64,000 bases of DNA from Acinetobacter piscicola (GCF_015218165.1 NZ_CP048661.1:1-64000); one strand, 5' to 3'; shown: positions 19,716 to 28,942, counted from the first letter of the stretch. Notes: a model not told the origin generated them from the sequence alone. A program made the numbers and translations.

Positions 19716-20622
19716 GAATTTCTTCTCAAAAACAGTCTTATCAATTGCATTAATAAGTATATCAAACTTAACTTTTGCTAATAGCAGCACTTCGGAACAA
19801 GAAAGTAATATTACAAATGGTATGAGAGTCTTATTACAGGAGTCTGGTGGCTTAAGATATAGCCCCCAAGAATTGTATCCAGAATATTATTCAATGGAAA
19901 ATGCAAATGGGGGAGATAATATTATTTTGACTGCAAGAAAGAGATCAGACGGATCTCACGATGATCATCTTAAAGAACATGGCGGACAAATTTATCAAGT
20001 AACAAGACTTGAAAATGCATGGATGGTTGATGAAGACGGTAAGGGCAACCTAGGAACAAAGTTTGAAACTTTAATTGGAACAGATGAAAATCGTCTATTT
20101 ATTGAAGCCAATTCGGAAAAGTCAGAAAGTAATGATCCAAAATATGCTGTATCAGCACTTTATAGCCGTAACGTAGCCCCATTTTGGGATGTACAAGCTG
20201 GGGTAAGATATAGTGAAAATAAAAATAATAGCAGCAGCGATCGAGTGGATGGGGTTATTGGTATATTAGGTCTAGCTCCTTATTTCTTTGAAACACAAGC
20301 ATATCTTTATGGCGGTGAGAATAATTTTTGGGGAGCAAGTTTTGAATTAGAACGTGATTTGCTTTTAACTCAGAAACTTATTACTCAACCTTATATCGAA
20401 GCAGATGTAATATTTAGCGATGATTCTAACTATGCTGCAAAATCAGGTTTATCAGAACTAAAAACTGGTATCAAAACCCGATATGAGATTACTAAGCGAA
20501 TTAAACCTTTCATTGATGTTGCTTACCAATATGAAAAAGGACAGAAAGCCACTTCTATGCAAGAGGCAACAGAGTCTGAAAAGGGATGGAAATATGGTGC
20601 AGGCATCGAATTAGTTTTTTAA
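19702..20622 (+). CDS. copB: Outer-membrane copper resistance protein CopB
   Basis: 306 residues. A signal peptide ends near SNLTFA-N. The C-terminal ~200 residues are the CopB/PcoB beta-barrel domain (NRLFIEANSEKSE, FWDVQAGVRYSE, YFFETQAYLYGG, ending in GIELVF with a terminal Phe typical of outer-membrane proteins). The Met-rich front common in CopB is short here, perhaps compensated by the repeat-rich oxidase. It overlaps copA by 14 bases and is followed by a strong hairpin terminator. It binds or exports copper at the outer membrane. Confidence 0.92.
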   Translation: MQITKNFFSKTVLSIALISISNLTFANSSTSEQESNITNGMRVLLQESGGLRYSPQELYPEYYSMENANGGDNIILTARKRSDGSHDDHLKEHGGQIYQVTRLENAWMVDEDGKGNLGTKFETLIGTDENRLFIEANSEKSESNDPKYAVSALYSRNVAPFWDVQAGVRYSENKNNSSSDRVDGVIGILGLAPYFFETQAYLYGGENNFWGASFELERDLLLTQKLITQPYIEADVIFSDDSNYAAKSGLSELKTGIKTRYEITKRIKPFIDVAYQYEKGQKATSMQEATESEKGWKYGAGIELVF

Positions 20623-20638
20623 AATAGTATGATTTGGA

Positions 20639-20672
20639 TTCATGAATGGTAGCTTCGGCTACTATTCATGAA
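20639..20672 (+). terminator. Strong hairpin after copB
   Basis: ATTCATGAATGGTAG and CTACTATTCATGAAT form a nearly perfect stem closed by a CTTCGG-type loop, 17 bases after the copB stop. The T run after it is weak, but the stem is very stable. Confidence 0.75.
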
Positions 20673-20732
20673 TTATTACTATTTATTTTCGAATCTGTAA
20701 AACTAAAAAAGCTTAATTTTTGGTCTATTTTT

Positions 20733-20846
20733 ATGCAGTGGTTAAAAACATGCTTATCGCTGTTTTTATCGTTTGCTATTCTTTTAGTAGGATCGGCTGC
20801 TACTACTTCGTCTGTACATCATCGGTGTTTAATGCCATCTGAATAG
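20733..20846 (+). pseudogene. Truncated gene: signal peptide plus stub, cut by IS6 debris
   Basis: From ATG 20733 the frame reads MQWLKTCLSLFLSFAILLVG followed by SAATTSSVHHRCLMPSE and a stop at 20844-20846. The first ~25 residues are a good signal peptide; the HH-x-C segment suggests a metal-related periplasmic protein. Homology to the IS6-family transposase end begins at about 20850, so the gene has lost its 3' part. Position after copB suggests a former member of the copper cluster. Family not recognised; a longer frame from 20646 has no support. Confidence 0.5.
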
Positions 20847-20849
20847 ATG

Positions 20850-21508
20850 CATGTGGCATAGCCGTCTTCATCGATTTGAATCCTAAAGTGGCCCTAATGA
20901 TCCGCTTTAGCTTGCCATGATTACATTCGATCACATTATTTTTATACTTAACCTGCCTGTGCTCAAGATCTGGTGGACATTTTCCTTCTCGCTTTAATCG
21001 TGATAAAGCATGGCCATAGGTCGCTACTTTATCTGTATTGATGACCCGTGGAATTTGCCATTTTTTCACCGTATTGAATATCTTTCCTAGAAAACTATAG
21101 GCTGATTTACTGTTCCGCCTAGCGGAAAGGTAAAAGTCAATCGTATGACCACGTTGATCAACTGCACGATACAGGTAAGTCCATCGCCCCTTCACTTTGA
21201 TATAAGTCTCATCCATATGCCATGAATGTAAATCTGTAGGATTACGCCAATACCAGCGTAAGCGTTTTTTCCATTTCTGGAGCCTAACGCCGAACCCAAC
21301 GATAAATTGTACTGTGATCCACATTTATGCCTCGTTCAGCGAGCATTTCTTGAAGTTCACGATAGCTGATGCCATATTTACAATACCAACGAACAGCCCA
21401 AAGAATGATTTCACCTTGAAAGTGCCGACCGTGGAAGGGATTCATCTGCTGTATCTCGAAATAAATAAGATATTTAGCTTATCACGTCAGCCTATTTGCA
21501 ACAGTGCC
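20850..21508 (-). mobile_element. IS6-family element (IS1006/IS1008-like), 3'-truncated and decayed
   Basis: The intact end at 21508 carries the inverted repeat (complement of ATTTGCAACAGTGCC). The transposase reads leftward from 21445 and retains DDE blocks (DETYIKVKGRW, INTDKVATYG, ECNHGKLKRI), but it is frameshifted near 21270 (KWKKRLRWYW joins a wrong upstream frame). It loses similarity near 20850, about 10 codons past KTA. The left end and repeat are missing. It truncates the IS5 remnant on one side and the signal-peptide gene on the other. Confidence 0.8.
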
Positions 21509-22084
21509 CTTGAGAATCACTGACATTATTTGTGGTGAGTTGTACTGCACGTATTTGCAGGGTTTTAGCATCCATAGCAATGTGAAGCTTACGCCATTGG
21601 CGACGATATTCAGCCCCATGTTTCTTGCGTTTCATTCACCTTCACCAAGAAACTTCAAACCAGTAGAGTCTACGAGTAGATGCAGTCCATCATTACTTTT
21701 TTGATAGCTAATCGCAATATCAATATGCTTTTGTCTACGACAAAGGGTGGAATAATCCGGAGCTGTCCAATCTAATCCAGAGAGTTTAATCAGACTTTGA
21801 ACAAAACCTGTGACCATACGTAAAGAGAGTCGGAATAGTAATTTGATCATTGAGCAGCATTGAATCGCTGTATCGGAGTAGGTTTGATTTCGACCTTGCT
21901 TGCCTTGTGATTGTGCATACCACTGAGTCTTTGGATCAAACCAAATGGAAATATTACCTCGGTTAATTAAGGCTCGGTTATAGGATGACCAATTGGTTGT
22001 ACGGTAGATTTTAGAGGCAGGCTTATTCATTTTGAAATTATATTGCTGAATAAGCTTTTGATGCTAGGTTTGTGCAACAAAGCC
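21509..22084 (-). mobile_element. IS5-family element remnant
   Basis: The end repeat (complement of GGTTTGTGCAACAAAGCC) is at 22084. The transposase starts at 22030 with MNKPASKIYRTTNWSSYN and is close to that of the complete copy at 1867. It is broken by a one-base deletion at GEGE (GAATGG became GAATG, near 21632) and cut off at 21509 by the IS6-family end after a VSDSQ-like motif. About half of the gene is left and it cannot be active. Confidence 0.85.
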
Positions 22085-22107
22085 CTTCTCAATTAAGACC
22101 TAGTCAT

Positions 22108-23344
22108 AAGTTCATAAGTTATGTAACTTTATAATTTCATCTTCCTGGCTAATTAATCCAGATCAGTTCTTCGTACTAGTGGAACATGTAATTTTAGTGC
22201 TGCACTTCCATATATGGACAAATCCCTGACAAGCATTACCGGGAGGTTTCCATCGCATCACTCTCCTCAGGATTACATAAGATTGTAAGTTGTGTAAGTT
22301 ACATAAGTTATGTAACTTTATAATTTCATCTTCCTGACTAATTAATCCAGATCAGTTCTTCGTACTAGTGGAACCTGTAATTTTCAGTGCTGCGCTTCCA
22401 TATATGGACAAATCCCTGACAAGCATTACCGGGAGGTTTCCATCGCATCACTCTCCTCAGGATTACATAAGATTGTAAGTTGTGTAAGTTACATAAGTTA
22501 TGTAACTTTATAATTTCATCTTCCTGACTAATTAATCCAGATCAGTTCTTCGTACTAGTGGAACCTGTAATTTTCAGTGCTGCGCTTCCATATATGGACA
22601 AATCCCTGACAAGCATTATCGGGAGAGGTTTCCATCGCATCACTCTCCTCAGGATTACATAAGATTGTAAGTTGTGTAAGTTACATAACTTATGTAACTT
22701 TATAATTTCATCTTTCTGGCAAATTAATCCAGATCAGTTCTTCGTACTAGTGGAACATGTAATTTTAGTGCTGCACTTCCATATATGGACAAATCCCTGA
22801 CAAGCATTACCGGGAGGTTTCCATCGCATCACTCTCCTCAGGATTACATAAGATTGTAAGTTGTGTAAGTTACATAAGTTATGTAACTTTACAATTTCAT
22901 TTTCCTGACTAATTAATCCAGATCAGTTCTTCGTACTAGTGGAACCTGTAATTTTCAGTGCTGCACTTCCATATATGGACAAATCCCTGACAAGCATTAC
23001 CGGGAGAGGTTTCCATCGCATCACTCTCCTCAGGATTACATAAGATTGTAAGTTGTGTAAGTTACATAACTTATGTAACTTTATAATTTCATCTTTCTGG
23101 CAAATTAATCCAGATCAGTTCTTCGTACTAGTGGAACCTGTAATTTTCAGTGCTGCATTTCCATATATGGACAAATCCCTGACAAACATTACCGGGAGAG
23201 GTTTCCATCGCATCACTCTCCTCAGGATTACATAAGATTGTAAGTTGTGTAAGTTACATAACTTATGTAACTTTATAATTTCATCTTTCTGGCAAATTAA
23301 TCCAGATCAGTTCTTCGTACTAGTGGAACATATAATTTTCAGTT
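22108..23344. repeat. Array of about 6.5 direct repeats of 189-192 bases; candidate plasmid centromere
   Basis: The same unit recurs with palindrome cores (ending TATGTAAC) at about 22122, 22311, 22501, 22693, 22882, 23074 and 23266. Each unit has GTTACATAAGTTATGTAAC (or its C-centre form), then a TAATTTCATCTTCCTG block, TTCGTACTAGTGGAAC, CCATATATGG, ACCGGGAGG and GATTACATAAGATTGTAAG. Units differ by a few bases, and the array ends where unit seven diverges after GGAACATATAATTTTCAGT. The core TTACATAACTTATG recurs at the parA start. Long iterated sites beside rep/par genes usually are partition sites (parS/parC) or incompatibility determinants. I see no coding sense. Confidence 0.85.
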
Positions 23345-23425
23345 TATAAAACTAGGGTTACCAGGGCAGACTAAATTTTTCCTATAGGTTTGTAGTGTTC
23401 AAAATAAAAATTTCTATTATTCAGG

Positions 23426-24373
23426 TTATGATAACTTTTCTGATTTATATTTTTCTTTATAGCCCACTTTTAACAAATCAGAATAATACTTTTTTACCTT
23501 TTCAGGGTCGAGGAGTTCAAGTGAAATCCTTTCTTTAAACGCTTCGATCTCTTCGCCTACATTGGCATATTTCCCCCCGAATTCGGGATATTTGATAAGG
23601 TCACACAATTTTTGAGCGAAAAATATAGATTGTTTTGGTGTCAGCTGATATGTCGGTTCCAGTACCTTATCACTAACGATTAAGGAAGCTTTTTGATTAA
23701 AAGAAAATTCGATATGTGTAATTGTTCTCCCTTCTTTTTTCTGCTCATAACTTACGTCGATATCAGTAAGTTTATTAATTTGATCTATGGCAACCGTCAA
23801 TACACGCTTTTTGAAATCTCCCATGGTTTTATATTCATTTTCAAGTAGACCTAACTTATCACGCAATTCCACCATACTAATATATAGCTTGCCTTTGCTA
23901 CGCCATCTAATCAAAAGTTCATACAGCCGTATAGCGTATACACTAGATAATTGAGAAATTTGCTTTAATTCATAACGAGTAAACTTTTCTTCAAGTTTTA
24001 CAAAAAGCTGTAAAATATCAGGAGCAAAAATTAGTTGAGCACATGCAGCTTCTTTAACATAGCCAACTTTTGATACCCAACGGCTTTTGTAGACCGCTGG
24101 CTTACCTGTAACAGGATCTATGGCCTTATAGGTGAGTCTACGTTCAAATAAGTTATCACACGCTCCCTGAAGAGCCTCATAGGCCGCTTGACGACCCAAA
24201 TTAAAGTGCTTCATGTATTCAGACGCATGTATTGTTAGCAATGTATCCGATGTAAGCTCTTTTTCAATTTCCCTAGCTGCAATAATTGCAACTAAAATTA
24301 AGCGTTGTTCAGACAGAGTCAATGCATAAGATGCTTCAATCAAGTTATTGTCTTTATAAATTAGATTTGCCAT
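23426..24373 (-). CDS. repM: Plasmid replication initiation protein RepM (Rep_3 superfamily)
   Basis: 315 residues from the ATG at 24371-24373 (MANLIYKDNNLIEASYALTL). In-frame starts further up (ATG 24409, GTG 24415) would add 12-14 residues, with no good ribosome site for any. The first winged helix (LSEQRLILVAIIAAREIE… YEALQGACDNLFERRL) and second (LKQISQLSSVYAIRLYELLIRW) are the Rep_3 pattern of theta plasmids. It binds the iterons at 24449-24575, melts the origin and loads helicase, and usually represses its own gene. An inverted repeat TTAATGTCCATTAA lies just before its start. Confidence 0.92.
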   Translation of the reverse strand: MANLIYKDNNLIEASYALTLSEQRLILVAIIAAREIEKELTSDTLLTIHASEYMKHFNLGRQAAYEALQGACDNLFERRLTYKAIDPVTGKPAVYKSRWVSKVGYVKEAACAQLIFAPDILQLFVKLEEKFTRYELKQISQLSSVYAIRLYELLIRWRSKGKLYISMVELRDKLGLLENEYKTMGDFKKRVLTVAIDQINKLTDIDVSYEQKKEGRTITHIEFSFNQKASLIVSDKVLEPTYQLTPKQSIFFAQKLCDLIKYPEFGGKYANVGEEIEAFKERISLELLDPEKVKKYYSDLLKVGYKEKYKSEKLS

Positions 24374-24414
24374 ATTGTGATTAAAGAAATAAATTCCATT
24401 AATAGACATTAACA

Positions 24415-24740
24415 CTTAATGTCCATTAATGGAAGATCTATTTATGCCAGGAAAACGTCCATTAAATAAAGGAAAACGTCCATTTAAATAAAGGAAAACG
24501 TCCACTTATTGTCAGGAAAACGTCCATTTAAATAAAGGAAAGTGTCCACTTATTGTCAGGAAAACGTCCATATAAAACCTCTGAAAACTAGACTTCATAA
24601 GGCATTCAGAGGTTCTATAAATATAAATTTATAAAATATATATAAAATTAAAAAAGAACATTACTTGTGGATAACTTTTTTTTTTAACTTTATTTTTCAC
24701 AATAGTTGATTCATGAGATTGAAACTTGTACATTATTTTC
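24415..24740. other. Probable vegetative origin (oriV): iterons, DnaA box, AT-rich tract
   Basis: Between divergent repM and parA. Six iterons (24449-24575) are followed by a very AT-rich stretch (24600-24660) and a perfect DnaA box TGTGGATAA at 24666-24674, then a T run. This is the textbook layout of an iteron plasmid origin. The operator-like TTAATGTCCATTAA at 24415-24430 contains half an iteron core (GTCCATTAA), fitting Rep autorepression. Confidence 0.85.
24449..24575. repeat. Six 21-22-base iterons for RepM
   Basis: AGGAAAACGTCCAT-type units start at 24449, 24470, 24492, 24514, 24536 and 24558, with spacings 21, 22, 22, 22 and 22. Unit five is a variant (AGGAAAGTGTCCAC). The tails alternate between TTAAATAA and CTTATTGTC, so two sub-types exist. 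The spacing of two helical turns places all sites on one DNA face. Confidence 0.93.
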
Positions 24741-24751
24741 AACAAAATTAC

Positions 24752-24770
24752 GTAACTTACATAACTTATG
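24752..24770. promoter_or_regulatory. Partition operator overlapping the parA start
   Basis: GTAACTTACATAACTTATG ends in the parA ATG. Fourteen bases, TTACATAACTTATG, are identical to the palindrome core in repeat units of the 22.1-23.3 kb array. A shared site suggests that the partition DNA-binding protein binds both the array and its own operon promoter (autorepression). Confidence 0.65.
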
Positions 24771-25406
24771 ATTATTTTAGTAGGTGGTGAAAAAGGCGGA
24801 GCTGGTAAAAGCTGCCTTGCCCAAAACTTAGCAGTTTATTTACAAGAAAAGAATAGAGATGTTCTGCTTCTAGATGCAGATCCTCAAGGCACAACAACTG
24901 ACTGGATTAAAGAACGTGATGAGAATGAGGATTTAAAAAATATCCCATCTGTACAAGCTTCAGGCAATATTCGTCAAGTTTTAAAAGATTTATCAAAAAG
25001 ATATGAAGATATTATCATTGATGCTGGTGGGCAAGATTCAGAAGCATTACGCTCTGCTATGACTATAGCAACACATATGCTATTGCCTTTTAGACCTAAA
25101 CGTAGAGATCTAAAGACTTTGGATCATATGGAACAAGTATTAAAACTGGCACGAGCAGTGAATCCAGATTTGAATGCCAGAGCAATTATTACACAATGCC
25201 CAACATTACCGTCACAAGTACAGCGAATTTTAGATGCTAAAGAAGCCTGTGTATCGTTCGGAATAAAAGCATTAGACCACATCACGACAAATCGAAATGT
25301 TTATGATGATGCAGATGAAAATGGCTTATCTGTTTTTGAAGTAACAAGTGATCCTAAGGCAAAAGCAGAAATTGAAGGGATAGCTCAAGAGTTTTTAGGA
25401 GTATAA
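24768..25406 (+). CDS. parA: ParA-family partition ATPase
   Basis: 212 residues, the short ParA type (type Ib-like, without N-terminal HTH). A deviant Walker A GGEKGGAGKS lies at residues ~6-15, Walker A' DADPQGTTTDW near 38, and a Walker B-like DIIIDAGGQDSE near 85. It forms nucleoid-bound gradients that move the plasmid via its centromere-binding partner. The ATG at 24768 overlaps the putative operator. The following gene starts two bases after its stop. Short ParAs lack their own DNA-binding operator domain, so the partner encoded downstream probably does the repression. Confidence 0.93.
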   Translation: MIILVGGEKGGAGKSCLAQNLAVYLQEKNRDVLLLDADPQGTTTDWIKERDENEDLKNIPSVQASGNIRQVLKDLSKRYEDIIIDAGGQDSEALRSAMTIATHMLLPFRPKRRDLKTLDHMEQVLKLARAVNPDLNARAIITQCPTLPSQVQRILDAKEACVSFGIKALDHITTNRNVYDDADENGLSVFEVTSDPKAKAEIEGIAQEFLGV

Positions 25407-25408
25407 CT

Positions 25409-25708
25409 ATGGCAGGTCTTAGCGGTTTAAAAAAGAAAACTGACGAGCTTTCAGATCAGGATAAACTGGTTGAAAATTTCATATCGGGAGCTGATAAAAG
25501 AGTTAAGGATCTAGAAGTTTCACAAAAGAAATTCGTTCGTTGTACCTTTTCTTTAAACCAAGAATTAAGTGAATTAATTGATGAGTTAATTATCAAAAGT
25601 AATAACGCTCGTGTTAACAGATCTAGTATTGTAAGAATAGCTTTAGAGTCACTGGCAGAGCAGAATTTAGAAGATTTTAAGCAGCTCGTTGATAAAAGTT
25701 TTAAATAA
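25409..25708 (+). CDS. Small ParB-like centromere-binding protein (ribbon-helix-helix type)
   Basis: 99 residues: a charged flexible N-terminus of about 45 residues and a C-terminal RHH-like fold (KKFVRCTFSLNQELSELIDE… ARVNRSSIVRIALESL) resembling ParG/Omega/Arc-type partners of short ParA proteins. The N-terminal Lys/Arg stretch would stimulate the ParA ATPase. It is two bases after parA, so translationally coupled. Its likely targets are the 190-bp array, the parA operator, or the 8-base repeats just after its stop codon. Sequence-based family assignment is tentative; function is inferred from context. Confidence 0.75.
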   Translation: MAGLSGLKKKTDELSDQDKLVENFISGADKRVKDLEVSQKKFVRCTFSLNQELSELIDELIIKSNNARVNRSSIVRIALESLAEQNLEDFKQLVDKSFK

Positions 25709-25756
25709 AATAGAGAATGGAAGAGGTTATTCAATCTATAAGATTAAATAACCTAA

Positions 25757-25804
25757 CTTCACAACTTCACAACTTCACAACTTCACAACTTCACAACTTC
25801 ACAA
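25757..25804. repeat. Six tandem 8-base repeats (CTTCACAA) downstream of parB
   Basis: Six perfect head-to-tail copies of CTTCACAA, with flanking partial copies (AA before; CTTTAC after), start 49 bases after the parB stop. Short tandem heptad/octad repeats are typical binding arrays of RHH partition proteins, so this is an alternative centromere. It could also be slippage-generated. Confidence 0.85.
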
Positions 25805-25901
25805 CTTTACTGGCAAATAATTTAAATATTTTGATTTGTTGATAAACCTTATATAGACATCGCGATACTTTGATATTGGAAAATCAAATGGTAAAGTTAT
25901 T

Positions 25902-25917
25902 ACGTGATATATCACGT
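25902..25917. promoter_or_regulatory. 16-base perfect palindrome upstream of the recombinase operon
   Basis: ACGTGATATATCACGT lies about 160 bases before the gene at 26077, in a ~270-base non-coding stretch after the octad repeats. It could be an operator of the operon or the recombination site of the tyrosine recombinases. Nothing else decides between these. Confidence 0.45.
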
Positions 25918-26076
25918 TAACTCATTGAGCTGTTCTGTGTTAGCTGGATATAAACATATAACATCATAATCGGTATTTTTAGGCTAAAGATATTCTGTTG
26001 GGCCTAAGTAGTAAATTTAGAAATTAACCATTTCAACTGTATTGAGCTTGTATAGCCAGTATCGTTTGAGAGAGTC

Positions 26077-26571
26077 ATGATAGAAAAAATTGGGCATGCA
26101 AAAAAAACACCTGAAGTTCTAACTGAAGTTTTCACCAAGTTAAGTTACGTTTTGATATTAGATTTACCAGATTTTATTCAAGATTTTGTATTGGATCTTA
26201 AAAATAAGATGGATGATGAAATCAAAAGAATGCTTGACCAAGCAGCAAAAGACAATCAAGACATTGATGAATTTGAAATTTTAAAGTGGTTACTCGATAC
26301 AATTGATGTAGCTCCTGAAGAAACTGAAGAGGTTAAAAAGCACCAACATAAAGAGGTGCATGCTGTGCTATTTACTTGTTTTTTTACTCAATTGTCCGAG
26401 GCCTTAAGTCTGAAGTTATCAGAACATATGAGAGTGGAGTCAAAACCGCAGCGTTGTGTTAAAAAATTGACTCAAAGAACTTATAAAAAATATTTTGGTT
26501 TGCCTAAAAACTTCAAGCTCAAGTTAGAACGAAACCTGAAAATCAATTTTTACCCTGAAAAATTATGGTAA
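26077..26571 (+). CDS. Unknown small protein, first gene of large-recombinase operon
   Basis: 164 residues, start ATG 26077 with GAGAG five bases upstream. No family recognised. It is highly charged and predicted helical: acidic in the middle (DEIKRMLDQAAKDNQDIDEF, APEETEEVKKH) and basic at the end (KKLTQRTYKKYFGLPKNFKL). No Cys clusters, signal peptide or membrane helix. It ends four bases before the 788-residue recombinase-like gene and must be co-transcribed. By analogy with other multi-gene tyrosine-recombinase units it may be a DNA-bending or directionality accessory protein, but that is inference only. Confidence 0.6.
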   Translation: MIEKIGHAKKTPEVLTEVFTKLSYVLILDLPDFIQDFVLDLKNKMDDEIKRMLDQAAKDNQDIDEFEILKWLLDTIDVAPEETEEVKKHQHKEVHAVLFTCFFTQLSEALSLKLSEHMRVESKPQRCVKKLTQRTYKKYFGLPKNFKLKLERNLKINFYPEKLW

Positions 26572-26575
26572 CTGT

Positions 26576-28942
26576 ATGACTAATACTGATGGATTGTCAG
26601 ATCTACACGAAGAAATCAAAGTATTGGAAAAGTGGGTAAATCAGTCACTTGGTGAAAAAAAAGCTATTTTCAAAGATTTCGACGTTCAAAATAAGAATGA
26701 GTTGTATGTTGCTGCAGAAAAAATCCAGGTTACTATTAAAAAAAAGAGAATTGTGACGGAACATAAAATTCTGGCTGGTTTAACTCAATGGACTAAAATT
26801 GAACAAGAAGGGCATCAGTATGGTTATCTGTTGACTGGATTAATTTGTGAAATGCTCAAAGAACTTATCAGTTTACCGAATTCTAGTTCTAAAGATAAAG
26901 AGCCTATCACAAACACAAAACTGATAGATTTTAAGCGAATAGTAGATGATGAAAGAGTACATAAGAAATTTAATCAACTATGTTATGCATTAAAACTGTT
27001 ACTGCAGAACCAATTTAAAGACCGTGGGGAAAAAAAAATACCATGTGACAAAATTACCAATGAAATTAAAAAAATCGATGAATTTAACACCAGCAATTTT
27101 AAAGAATTTTTAACTGGTAAAGAGATGCAAAAGCACTCCATCTCATTAGATTTAGACCGTTACATTGAGCAATTTTGTATTGTCTGTAATGAGCTTAACA
27201 ACAGGGAATTAAATTCATCGAAGAAACTTAGTATCAAGGATTTGATAAAAAGAATAAAAAAGGAGATTGATGTAACAAACCACTCAGGGTCATCTCCTAT
27301 TCATATAGAAAATGATGACACAGAAGTCGAGATAGATGAAAAATTAGCAACTATTCTTGATCCTACACATGATGATATCAGTAAGCGTGCAAGTTCTATG
27401 ATATCCGATGAAAAGCTCAAAAAAATTATTCAGAGACGTGAAGTCCCATTTGTAAGTAATCCACTTTATCTAGCACCCAGTTTATTACATCAGGTATACA
27501 ACGTATTGCACGATTGTTATCAGGATAAAATGCTCAAAGAAAATAGTACAATCTTTTATGATCAATCTTCTTTGGCATTATGTGGCATGATGTCACTGCT
27601 GACTGGTCTGAGTCCTACTATCTTTAAAGATATTAATAATTTGATTGAAAAAGGAAAAATATTAGAAAAAACAAAAGTAAAAAGAATAAAAAAAACAAAA
27701 GTAGCAGAAGAAACAGAAGTAATCGAAGTATCTTATTATTGGGTGATTGATCCAAAGTTGAATGTAAATCATTCGGGCATTATGAGTGATAAATTACAGC
27801 GCTATAACAAAGCATCCACTTATAAATGGCATATTCCTAGTGCTTGGATTATTCAATTAAAAAAAAATGCTATTCAAGAACTATCTGTTCCTGAATACAA
27901 TCGTTTTTTAAGGCAGCTTTTCAAACCGTATAATTTGGACAAGATTTCATGTGGAATTTTAGAAAAGCAAATATATTTCCATCTGAATATGCAGACAGGT
28001 GATGATCTCGTAGCACACTTAATGGCAAATCACGATACGAATCATGTGGTTAATTGGTCCTATGAAGGGCGTAATATTGAAGAGATAAATAGACATTTTA
28101 AAAGATACATTGATTGTTTAATAAACCGAAAAAAAGGTGATCTATGGAAAAAAGAGCAGCATCCGGGTTATATCTTTGACCGAGAACAACGTATAGGTAG
28201 TCAGCGTTGCTGGACTATCAAAGCAGCAACTCAATTTTTTAAAAATCTTTATGCTTATGTACAGACTACTTTAACGAATGATGAAGCCAATCGGATTGAG
28301 AAATTAAATGCTTATAGCATTTGGATGTGGCATCTGTCTTTAATTTGCCTCACGGTACGACCCACGATGGGTATGCCAGGTTTGATCAAAAATTATGATT
28401 CAAAATCAAAATTTATCTATATTCATGACAAAAAAATTGGTTCACGACAAGAAGGTCGTTTAGTGCCTGTAGTAGGTTATTGGCAAAAGCATTTCGATGC
28501 ATACAGAGAGTATATAGATAAGACAATCACTGCATTAGGCATGAAATATCTGCAGGAGCAGTGGAAAAAAAATGAATTCATGCTGTGTATTCTTATCCAT
28601 CCTCAACTGACTTCCAAAAAGCATAGCGTTGACTTTATAGAAATAGCAGACAATCTTACTTTGGCACCAATGTCAGCAGCTTTTGTGACGCATTACTTGA
28701 AAGAAACAGTTCAGATTTATAAAAACTGGCCAAGGCATTTTAGCAAAAACCATCTTGAACTCAGCAGTGATATTCATAATACCCTTTATGCACATGATAG
28801 TATTGCCATGGGGTTTGGCCATACTTCATCCTTAAGTCCTTTTCATTACAAAACAGAAATTCAACAACAGATTGAAGCGTTACTGAAAAAATTAGAAATT
28901 TTGGAGCTAGACTTGTTTACCCAGGAAAAATCGCGTGATTAA
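26576..28942 (+). CDS. Large tyrosine-recombinase-like protein (788 aa)
   Basis: 788 residues. The first ~550 residues have no recognisable domain and are rich in Lys and Glu. The C-terminal ~220 residues look like a divergent tyrosine recombinase: a first Arg in LICLTVRPTMGMPG, a beta-hairpin Lys region (FIYIHDKKIGSRQEGRLVPV), then WPRHFSKNHLEL in place of HxxRH, GFGHTS, and a final PFHY with the candidate nucleophile Tyr. This version, with RHF-x-x-NxL instead of HxLRH, is seen in some very large integrases. Its stop overlaps the next gene by eight bases. Catalytic competence is uncertain; it may act together with the downstream protein. Confidence 0.65.
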   Translation: MTNTDGLSDLHEEIKVLEKWVNQSLGEKKAIFKDFDVQNKNELYVAAEKIQVTIKKKRIVTEHKILAGLTQWTKIEQEGHQYGYLLTGLICEMLKELISLPNSSSKDKEPITNTKLIDFKRIVDDERVHKKFNQLCYALKLLLQNQFKDRGEKKIPCDKITNEIKKIDEFNTSNFKEFLTGKEMQKHSISLDLDRYIEQFCIVCNELNNRELNSSKKLSIKDLIKRIKKEIDVTNHSGSSPIHIENDDTEVEIDEKLATILDPTHDDISKRASSMISDEKLKKIIQRREVPFVSNPLYLAPSLLHQVYNVLHDCYQDKMLKENSTIFYDQSSLALCGMMSLLTGLSPTIFKDINNLIEKGKILEKTKVKRIKKTKVAEETEVIEVSYYWVIDPKLNVNHSGIMSDKLQRYNKASTYKWHIPSAWIIQLKKNAIQELSVPEYNRFLRQLFKPYNLDKISCGILEKQIYFHLNMQTGDDLVAHLMANHDTNHVVNWSYEGRNIEEINRHFKRYIDCLINRKKGDLWKKEQHPGYIFDREQRIGSQRCWTIKAATQFFKNLYAYVQTTLTNDEANRIEKLNAYSIWMWHLSLICLTVRPTMGMPGLIKNYDSKSKFIYIHDKKIGSRQEGRLVPVVGYWQKHFDAYREYIDKTITALGMKYLQEQWKKNEFMLCILIHPQLTSKKHSVDFIEIADNLTLAPMSAAFVTHYLKETVQIYKNWPRHFSKNHLELSSDIHNTLYAHDSIAMGFGHTSSLSPFHYKTEIQQQIEALLKKLEILELDLFTQEKSRD

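Noticed and set aside
20646-20732. Upstream extension of the truncated signal-peptide gene
   Set aside because: Starts inside the copB terminator hairpin; the ATG at 20733 gives a clean signal peptide.
22108-23344. CRISPR-like array
   Set aside because: The units are 190 bases and similar over their whole length, with no alternating unique spacers and no cas genes.
25757-25804. CRISPR or VNTR gene segment
   Set aside because: Octads without spacers, outside any frame; treated as a simple tandem repeat or partition site.
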